From Nitrospira sp. ST-bin4 (GTDB lineage Bacteria > Nitrospirota > Nitrospiria > Nitrospirales > Nitrospiraceae): a stretch of 10,746 nt of DNA. The notes beneath the pieces are model-generated. The model searched no databases. It saw only the letters and a program-made list of their open reading frames with translations, and had not been told where the DNA came from. A program made the position numbers and the translations under genes. The DNA is taken from NCBI GenBank assembly GCA_002083565.1, contig MSXM01000098.1:1-10746 (forward strand), in the 5' to 3' direction. How positions within the stretch are numbered: the first letter of the stretch is position 1; every line of letters starts with the position of its first letter. Below are positions 5,655 to 10,746 of this stretch, piece after piece.

Positions 5655-6647
5655 TCAGATCTTCATCGCCTCGTTCACTTCGGCGAGGGTTGCCTTGGCG
5701 ACTTTCGAGGCGCGCTCACTGCCGGCATGCACGATGTCTTCGACGCGGGAGGGATCGCCGAGCAGCTTCGCGCGCGCGTCCCAGACCGGCGTCAGCTGTT
5801 CGACTACCCGATCGGCGACTTGTTTCTTGCAATCGATGCAGCCGATCGCCGCTGTCCGGCAATCCTTGTTGATCTGATCCTGGACCGGCTGCGGCGAATA
5901 GATCTTGTGAAACTCATAAACCGGACAGATGTCGGGGTTGCCGGGGTCAGTCCGGCGCACGCGCGCCGGGTCGGTGACCATGGTCTTGAGTTTCTGGCGA
6001 ACGGCCGGTTCGGTGTCCGACAGATTGATCGTATTGTGATAGCTCTTGCTCATTTTCCGGCCGTCGGTGCCGAGCACTTTGGGAAACTTGGTCAGATGTT
6101 CCTTTGGTTCGGGGAAGACGGCCGTCTTGTAGATGTCATTGAATCGCCGGGCGAGTTCTCTCGTCAGTTCCAGGTGAGGGAGCTGGTCTTTGCCTACCGG
6201 CACAAAATCAGGCTTGTACAAGAGGATGTCGGCCGCCTGCAGGACCGGGTATCCGAGAAAGCCATAGGTGGTGAGATCTTTTTCTTTGATCTCTTCCTGT
6301 TTTTCTTTGTAGGTCGGGTTGCGTTCCAGCCACGAGACGGGCGTCATCATTGAGAGCAGGAGATGCAGGATCGCGTGTTCCGGGATACGGGACTGGATAA
6401 AGATCGTGCACCGTTCGGGATCGATGCCTCCGGCTAGCCAATCGACCAGCATGTCCTGCACGAACGTGCGTATGCGGGTCGTGTCGGCGTAGTTGGTCGA
6501 GAGGGCATGCCAGTCGGCGACGAAAAAGTAGCAGTCGTACTCTGCCTGTAGCGCCTTCCAGTTTTCCAGCGCGCCCAAATAATTGCCCAAATGCATGAGC
6601 CCGCTGGGCTGCATGCCGCTCAGGACCCGTTTGCGCGGCGTTGTCAT
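5655..6647 (-). CDS. trpS: Tryptophanyl-tRNA synthetase with probable 4Fe-4S cluster site
   Basis: This 330-aa class Ic synthetase charges tRNA-Trp with tryptophan in the cytoplasm, and its length is normal for bacterial TrpRS. The HIGH-like motif is HLGN (19-22), within SGMQPSGLMHLGNYLGAL. The KMSKS loop is at 198-202 (GRKMSKSY). VGKDQLPHLELTREL (151-165) is the conserved segment before it. Cys241, Cys263, Cys270 and Cys273 are spaced C-x21-C-x6-C-x2-C, close to the pattern that binds a 4Fe-4S cluster near the anticodon-recognition region in the Thermotoga maritima enzyme. The ATG at 6647 has GGGGAGG 6 nt upstream and overlaps the TGA of the site-2 protease gene as ATGA, indicating translational coupling. 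The open frame extends 62 codons further upstream but that part lies inside the protease gene and has no synthetase character. Confidence 0.96.
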   Translation of the reverse strand: MTTPRKRVLSGMQPSGLMHLGNYLGALENWKALQAEYDCYFFVADWHALSTNYADTTRIRTFVQDMLVDWLAGGIDPERCTIFIQSRIPEHAILHLLLSMMTPVSWLERNPTYKEKQEEIKEKDLTTYGFLGYPVLQAADILLYKPDFVPVGKDQLPHLELTRELARRFNDIYKTAVFPEPKEHLTKFPKVLGTDGRKMSKSYHNTINLSDTEPAVRQKLKTMVTDPARVRRTDPGNPDICPVYEFHKIYSPQPVQDQINKDCRTAAIGCIDCKKQVADRVVEQLTPVWDARAKLLGDPSRVEDIVHAGSERASKVAKATLAEVNEAMKI

Positions 6648-7381
6648 TGGGATCCTCCCCCGAGGCCGAGCGCCGTCGACAGAATCGTATTTGAAAGACC
6701 GGAAGCAAAGGTGTTGGTGATGGTGTGGATCACGCGCAGCTCCTTGTCGAAAATGATGAGGCCGACCAGAATCATCATGCCATAGGGCTCCAGGCGCATG
6801 AGGGCCATCGCCGGCTTGGCTGGAAACAAGCACGTCAGAATACGCCCTCCGTCGAGCGGAGGGATTGGAATCAGATTGAAGAGCGCGAGGAGCACGTTGA
6901 TCATGACCGAATACAGAGCCATGACGGCGATCGGACGCAGCACCAAGGCGGTCATGAGGCTCGATGAGGGCTCGGCATCGGCCTCCTGCCGGAGCGACAG
7001 AGTCGGTTCCAACGTCAGGAGAAGGGCCAAGAACAATGCGCTCGCTACCGCAAGGATGATATTCATCCCGGGCCCTGCAGCCGCCACCAACGCCATGTCG
7101 CGTCTGGGATTAAACATGTTGCGAGGATCGATCGGCACCGGTTTGGCCCAGCCGATGAAAAAGCCGCCGGGTAACAAGAGGCAGATCAACGGCACGAGAA
7201 CCGTTCCGAAGGGATCGATGTGAGCCAGGGGATTCATCGTGAGCCGGCCTTGAAGCTTCGCTGTGTGGTCGCCGCATTGCTCGGCGATCCATCCGTGCGC
7301 GTATTCGTGGAGCACCATGGCGAACAGCAACGGGAGCCCCATGTAGGAGATCGTATGGAGGATCTGCGGAAGCGAGTTCAT
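6644..7381 (-). CDS. Site-2 protease family (M50) membrane metalloprotease
   Basis: The product is 245 aa with several hydrophobic segments, so it is an integral inner-membrane protein. The zinc-binding HExxH motif is HEYAH (25-29) in the first transmembrane helix. The third ligand is Asp177 in NLIPIPPLDGG (169-179), the NPxDG-like motif of this family. Both halves of the active site are intact. It belongs to the short M50 group without PDZ or CBS domains, whose substrates are mostly unknown; better-studied relatives cut transmembrane anti-sigma factors or signal peptides. Its last codon overlaps the trpS start (ATGA), so the two are co-translated. The TPR/periplasmic-binding gene ends 74 bp upstream on the same strand. 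The Shine-Dalgarno is weak (AAGG), and the start at 7381 is chosen because it directly precedes the first membrane helix. Confidence 0.92.
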   Translation of the reverse strand: MNSLPQILHTISYMGLPLLFAMVLHEYAHGWIAEQCGDHTAKLQGRLTMNPLAHIDPFGTVLVPLICLLLPGGFFIGWAKPVPIDPRNMFNPRRDMALVAAAGPGMNIILAVASALFLALLLTLEPTLSLRQEADAEPSSSLMTALVLRPIAVMALYSVMINVLLALFNLIPIPPLDGGRILTCLFPAKPAMALMRLEPYGMMILVGLIIFDKELRVIHTITNTFASGLSNTILSTALGLGGGSQ

Positions 7382-7455
7382 TCAGGACGGCCTTGGCGCC
7401 TATCGAGCCACTGAGTAACATGGGAACGCAGGCGGCTGACTGTTTCAGGATTCTG

Positions 7456-9426
7456 TCAGTTCAACTGGACGAATTTACCTTGTTTCACCTGCAGAAGAAA
7501 GAGCGGCCGGTGCAGCGTGCCGTCCGGCCCGAATCCGGCGGGTCCGGCGAGTGTGGGCAATGTTCGCTGGGTCATGAGAAATTCCTGCAGCGTTTCGCCG
7601 GAGGTGACGCCGCTACGGATCCCGTCGATGACCGCTCTGGCTGCATCGTATCCTTGCATCGTGAAGAGCGAGGGGGTGGTTTGGAATCGCTTTTGATAGC
7701 GCTGCACAAATTCCTGCACGGCGGCGTTGGGGCTGTCTACAAAAAATCCGTCGACGAAGGTGGCGCCTTCGACTGTTCGATCCGCGGTGCGGGCGAAGTC
7801 TTGAGAATTCCATCCGTTCGTTCCGAGCAGCGGGACGCGCATGTCATGGAATGCCAGTTGTGCGGCGATCAGCCCGATGTCGTTGGAGCGGCTGGGGATG
7901 AATATCGCATCGAATCCCGGCGTGTACAGGATCCGTTTATCCTTTCGATTGAGCGGTTTTCCTGCCGGCCGCGATGGATCGACCGGAACGGCGAGCCCGT
8001 ACTTTTTGAGGTCTTCGGTTTTGAGCTGCGTGATCGGTGGACCGAAGTCGGTGTCTCCTTCGTTGAAGGGGACGGCGGCAATGATTTCTCCCTCATGCTG
8101 CCGGACCTCTTGCGCGAAGAGCCGCGCAAGTTCCCGGCCGTAGATCGTATTGGGGTAGAGGATGCAGAACCGCCGATAGCCTTGTTCCTTCGTGGCATAG
8201 GATGCGATGCGTTCAGCCTGCAGGCCGTAGGTGAGCGAGGTGCTGAACAGATAGGTGCCCAGCCGTCGGATATTGGGGAGGGTGGCAGCCGGGGTGATGA
8301 GCGGCACTCTGGTCCGTTGCGCCATTTCCGCCATGACAGGGAGATTCTTGGACAGCATGGGGCCGATCACCGCGAGCGGGCGGTCTTCAGTGAGCAACGT
8401 TGAGAGATCGTCCAGAAATCCTTCGCGATCGGAGTCGTGATCCTTCACGATCAAGCCGATGGATGGCATACCGGTCTGTTCGCGCGCGCGCTCGATCGCA
8501 AGCTGGATGCCGTCCAGGACATCGTTGGCAAAGGCGCCCAGGCGCCCTGACAACGGGAGCACTGCGGCGATGAAATACTGATTGGTTCTGAGTCTGGTGT
8601 GCAGCAGTTGCAGTGCATCATATGCCTTGGGCTCATGGGGATGTGTCGGGAAAGCGGCGAGGAAATGGCGGATTTCTCCTTCCGCCAGGTGATCTTCGCC
8701 GCGCGAGATGTAGTAGTCGATAAGACGAATGGAGGCGAGGTCGCCGGGATAGGCGCGTGGGAACGCCTCCCGTATCCGGGTCAACCCTTTTCTGTCGAGT
8801 TTCTCTGCAATCATGTTGCGGATTTGCTCGCGCGTGTCCGCCACCTGTTCATCCGAACCGTTGCCCATCCCTTCCAAGAGCGTGCGGATGGCCCGGACGA
8901 AATCCTTCTTTTGTACCAAGCAGTCCGCCGTCAGTTTCAACGCGGCATATTTGATGCCGGGGTCCTGGGTTGCTGCGCGGACTTGGGCCGCCAGCGGCAG
9001 AGCCAAATCGACATTACCCATGGCGGCATGCGTGCGGGCCAATAAGAGTTTGCCGGGCTCGCTCAGCTCGGATTCCGGGAATTCTTGTTGAAGCTGGTGT
9101 AAATATCTGAGGGCTTCAGCGTACTCCTGCATGCCGTAGAGGGCGCCGCCGAGGAGCAAATAGGTATCATCCAGGTGCTCAGGCCGGGGTGTCGTGGTGA
9201 GAAACCGGCGCAGAGTCGCTGCTGCGGATTCATAGTCGCCTTTTTCGATCTGCTGTTTCGTTTGTGCCAACACCGGAGGATTGGGAACGGGGCCGGCCGG
9301 TTTGTTGACCGCGATAGCAGGCTCCGTCACGACGAGACAGAGGCCGAGCAGCACCATAAACGACACGATCCCGACCAGGCGTGGCAAGACCGGCAACGTG
9401 TGGAGATGGTGTGTGTTGGGGAGCAT
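7456..9426 (-). CDS. TPR plus periplasmic-binding-fold protein (PBP activator / ABC substrate-binding type)
   Basis: The product is 656 aa. Residues 1-39 are a Sec signal ending EPAIA-VNK. Residues about 50-280 are helical repeats of TPR type (for example YESAAATLRRFLTTTP and EYAEALRYLHQLQQEFPESE). From about 284 a type I periplasmic-binding domain starts with YFIAAVLPLSGRLGAFANDV and runs through AVIGPMLSKN and LITPAATLPNI to the C-terminus, as in Peripla_BP_6 and LpoA. The combination matches LpoA-like activators of penicillin-binding proteins, so a periplasmic role in cell-wall synthesis is possible; amino-acid sensing or ABC-transporter binding are alternatives. The longer frame from ATG 9516 is rejected because a TTGACA promoter lies between the two ATGs and the signal peptide begins properly at 9426. 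Neither start has a Shine-Dalgarno. The M50 protease and trpS follow. Confidence 0.87.
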   Translation of the reverse strand: MLPNTHHLHTLPVLPRLVGIVSFMVLLGLCLVVTEPAIAVNKPAGPVPNPPVLAQTKQQIEKGDYESAAATLRRFLTTTPRPEHLDDTYLLLGGALYGMQEYAEALRYLHQLQQEFPESELSEPGKLLLARTHAAMGNVDLALPLAAQVRAATQDPGIKYAALKLTADCLVQKKDFVRAIRTLLEGMGNGSDEQVADTREQIRNMIAEKLDRKGLTRIREAFPRAYPGDLASIRLIDYYISRGEDHLAEGEIRHFLAAFPTHPHEPKAYDALQLLHTRLRTNQYFIAAVLPLSGRLGAFANDVLDGIQLAIERAREQTGMPSIGLIVKDHDSDREGFLDDLSTLLTEDRPLAVIGPMLSKNLPVMAEMAQRTRVPLITPAATLPNIRRLGTYLFSTSLTYGLQAERIASYATKEQGYRRFCILYPNTIYGRELARLFAQEVRQHEGEIIAAVPFNEGDTDFGPPITQLKTEDLKKYGLAVPVDPSRPAGKPLNRKDKRILYTPGFDAIFIPSRSNDIGLIAAQLAFHDMRVPLLGTNGWNSQDFARTADRTVEGATFVDGFFVDSPNAAVQEFVQRYQKRFQTTPSLFTMQGYDAARAVIDGIRSGVTSGETLQEFLMTQRTLPTLAGPAGFGPDGTLHRPLFLLQVKQGKFVQLN

Positions 9427-9466
9427 GGTGTTTGAACGGCGGCAGAGTCTGTCCCGTACCGACTGA

Positions 9467-9495
9467 CTAGTATCGGAAAGGGTGCAAGGTGTCAA
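9467..9495 (-). promoter_or_regulatory. Promoter of the TPR/periplasmic-binding protein gene
   Basis: The minus strand has a perfect TTGACA (9490-9495), a 17-bp spacer and TACTAG (9467-9472); GATACT at shorter spacing is an alternative -10. Transcription from near 9460 gives a leader of about 34 nt before the ATG at 9426 and excludes the in-frame ATG at 9516. It may drive the protease and trpS genes too, as no other promoter was seen upstream of them. Confidence 0.5.
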
Positions 9496-9515
9496 GGAGA
9501 ACCACGGTGTGTTCA

Positions 9516-9544
9516 TTGTGTTTGCAGTAGGAGTTGGCTATAGT
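9516..9544 (+). promoter_or_regulatory. Candidate xerD promoter
   Basis: TTGTGT (9516-9521) and TATAGT (9539-9544) are 17 bp apart. The -10 matches five of six positions, the -35 only the first half. The transcript would start near 9551, about 62 nt before the xerD ATG, and would include the 13-codon leader frame at 9575. It is arranged back to back with the minus-strand promoter at 9467-9495. Confidence 0.45.
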
Positions 9545-9574
9545 TTCGATTCTCAATCTTGCGCGGGGGTGCCG

Positions 9575-9616
9575 ATGATGCTCAATAGGAATGCCGCTGT
9601 GTTTGCCGGTGAATGA
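9575..9616 (+). CDS. Possible 13-codon leader ORF overlapping the xerD start
   Basis: An ATG at 9575, preceded by GGGGG 7-11 nt upstream, reads MMLNRNAAVFAGE and stops at TGA 9614-9616. That TGA overlaps the xerD ATG (9613-9615) in the ATGA arrangement. xerD itself has an in-frame TGA directly before its ATG and no Shine-Dalgarno of its own. Translation of the leader could therefore deliver ribosomes to xerD. The ORF is too short to judge by composition and may be chance. Confidence 0.3.
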   Translation: MMLNRNAAVFAGE

Positions 9617-10554
9617 GCGTGGCTGATTCATCGGCGTCCGTCATCGATCCGCTTGTTGAACGGTACTTGGCGCGGTTGCGTGTCGAGGGCGGTTTGGCAA
9701 CCAATAGCCTCGAGTCGTATCGGCGCGATCTCACGAAATTTCAGCACTACCTGGCGCAGCATCGGCTCGGCATGGGCGAGCCGGTTGCGCCGCAGGTCGT
9801 GGTGGCGTTTCTCGCGATGCTGAAACGCCAGCCGCTTGCGGCCTCGTCCATCGCCCGCATACTCTCGGCGCTGCGCGGGTGGTTTCGTTTCCTCGTTCGT
9901 GAACAACTGGTGGATGTGAATCCGCTGCGCGATCTCACGGCGAGGCGGCGGTCCGTCCGGTTGCCTAAGACGTTGACGATGCAGGAAGTCATCCGGTTGC
10001 TGGATGTGCCGACCGGTTCCGGCGCTGAAGATTGCCGGGACCGCGCCATGCTGGAATTACTGTATGCCTCGGGCCTCCGGGTCTCCGAGCTTGTCGGGCT
10101 TGCGGTGTCGCAGATTGATTTGAATGCGAGTTGTCTGCGCGTCATGGGCAAGGGGGCCAAGGAGCGGGTCGTGCCGATGGGGCAGCAGGCACGGGATCTG
10201 CTGGCCGATTATGTCGCACATGTGCGGCCGGTGCTGCTGAAAGGCCGGGCGTCTCGCGCGTTGTTCGTCTCCCGCCGTGCGCGCGCGTTGACGAGGCAGG
10301 CATGCTGGAAGTTGCTGCGGCAGCGCGCGCAGCGCGCGGGGATTGCAAAACCGGTCTCGCCGCACATGCTGCGACATTCCTTTGCGACCCACTTGTTGGA
10401 GGGGGGAGCTGATCTGCGGGCCGTACAGACGATGCTCGGTCACGCCGATATTGCCACGACTCAGATTTATACCCATGTGGAGCGTAGTCGGCTGAAGCAG
10501 GTTCATCGGCAATACTTCCCGCGGCAGGCCGGTCGGAGGCTGTCTCGCTCATGA
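9613..10554 (+). CDS. xerD: Tyrosine recombinase XerD
   Basis: This 313-aa site-specific recombinase resolves chromosome dimers at dif with a partner Xer protein at the division septum. The N-terminal SAM-like core-binding domain spans about 12-105 (VERYLARLRVEGGLATNSLE). The catalytic domain follows, with Arg156 (ASGLRVSEL), Lys180 (MGKGAKER), His251 and Arg254 (HMLRHSFATH), His277 (LGHADIATTQ) and nucleophile Tyr286 (TQIYTH). All expected active-site residues are present. The C-terminal VERSRLKQVHRQYFPR looks more XerD-like than XerC-like to me, and lengths fit both. The in-frame TGA just before the ATG fixes 9613 as the most upstream possible start. It is followed by tRNA-Val 121 bp downstream; this resembles an integrase-tRNA pairing, but the protein is of housekeeping Xer type. 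Confidence 0.9.
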   Translation: MSVADSSASVIDPLVERYLARLRVEGGLATNSLESYRRDLTKFQHYLAQHRLGMGEPVAPQVVVAFLAMLKRQPLAASSIARILSALRGWFRFLVREQLVDVNPLRDLTARRRSVRLPKTLTMQEVIRLLDVPTGSGAEDCRDRAMLELLYASGLRVSELVGLAVSQIDLNASCLRVMGKGAKERVVPMGQQARDLLADYVAHVRPVLLKGRASRALFVSRRARALTRQACWKLLRQRAQRAGIAKPVSPHMLRHSFATHLLEGGADLRAVQTMLGHADIATTQIYTHVERSRLKQVHRQYFPRQAGRRLSRS

Positions 10555-10622
10555 ATAGGCATGGCCAGATGCGGGGTTGCCCAAGTCGATCACGGAATCC
10601 ATAAGGCTGGTGCGAGAACCGA

Positions 10623-10651
10623 TTGACATGGCAGTAGGGACTTGATAACCT
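10623..10651 (+). promoter_or_regulatory. Promoter of tRNA-Val
   Basis: A perfect TTGACA at 10623-10628 is followed by TAACCT at 17 bp (10646-10651) or GATAAC at 15 bp (10644-10649). A GC-rich stretch (CTCCGCCG) lies between the -10 and the predicted start, like the discriminators of stable-RNA promoters under stringent control. The start near 10658 leaves an 18-nt 5' leader for RNase P removal. Confidence 0.5.
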
Positions 10652-10675
10652 CCGCCGACACTTACGAAGAAAGTC

Positions 10676-10746
10676 GGGCGGATAGCTCAGTTGGGAGAGC
10701 GCTGCCCTTACAAGGCAGAGGTCACAGGTTCGATCCCTGTTCCGCC
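10676..10746 (+). tRNA. tRNA-Val (anticodon UAC), 3' end cut by window
   Basis: The acceptor strand GGGCGGA (10676-10682) pairs with TCCGCC(C) at the right edge, so at least the last acceptor base lies outside the window. The D arm is GCTC-AGTTGGGA-GAGC. The anticodon stem CTGCC/GGCAG encloses CTTACAA, placing anticodon TAC at 10709-10711. The T arm is ACAGG-TTCGATC-CCTGT. All cloverleaf stems pair fully. Anticodon UAC reads valine codons GUA and GUG. Confidence 0.97.

Noticed and set aside
5640..6353. A 237-codon plus-strand frame opposite trpS
   Set aside because: It is a shadow of the conserved synthetase; its residues have no family character.
6648..6833. 62-codon N-terminal extension of the trpS frame
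   Set aside because: It lies within the M50 protease gene, lacks synthetase sequence, and the ATG at 6647 has a good Shine-Dalgarno directly before the conserved N-terminus.
7393..8403. A 336-codon open frame on the plus strand opposite the TPR/binding protein gene
   Set aside because: It lies wholly antisense to a clear 656-aa family member, its translation has no domain, and long antisense frames are expected in GC-rich coding DNA.
9613..10746. Tyrosine recombinase next to a tRNA as the edge of a genomic island
   Set aside because: The recombinase is of housekeeping Xer type with its own promoter, the tRNA has its own promoter, and no att duplication can be seen within the window.

Overview
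The window reads as GC-rich chromosomal DNA from a Gram-negative-type bacterium. Several products carry Sec or lipoprotein signals, and one resembles the LpoA-type activators of penicillin-binding proteins. The gene mix (TrpS with a probable Fe-S cluster motif, M50 protease, TPR plus periplasmic-binding envelope protein, XerD, Ycf46-like AAA+ ATPase, coiled-coil lipoprotein) reminds me of Nitrospira and relatives (Nitrospirota). That assignment is inference from memory, not a database match.

Left part (1-3689): on the minus strand, the N-terminal part of a Ycf46-like AAA+ ATPase runs off the left edge. Upstream of it lies a coiled-coil lipoprotein gene. Divergent from that, on the plus strand, are a secreted protein of unknown function and a glyoxalase II-like metallo-beta-lactamase-fold hydrolase. 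Next comes a small secreted protein (minus), head to head with a class I SAM methyltransferase (plus). The lipoprotein and secreted-protein genes share a compact divergent promoter region. It moves the lipoprotein start downstream to a GTG and suggests a leaderless message for the secreted protein.

Middle part (about 3690-5650) looks accessory. It holds an orphan XRE-family antitoxin gene whose toxin partner (HigB/Gp49-like) has been reduced to its first and last ~20 codons in different frames. It also has a perfect 16-bp operator-like palindrome, a 326-bp stretch with no recognisable gene, an unrecognised 121-aa protein, an RBBP9/YdeN-type serine hydrolase, and several hairpins. One hairpin resembles the REP elements associated with RAYT transposases.

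Right part (5655-10746): a minus-strand gene set encodes a TPR plus periplasmic-binding protein, then an M50 site-2 protease, then tryptophanyl-tRNA synthetase. The last two are coupled by a 4-bp ATGA overlap. Divergent from this set is xerD, possibly translationally coupled to a 13-codon leader ORF. The window ends inside a tRNA-Val(UAC) gene that has its own TTGACA promoter. I see no mobile element, CRISPR array or complete undescribed system. The most informative item is the decayed toxin-antitoxin locus.
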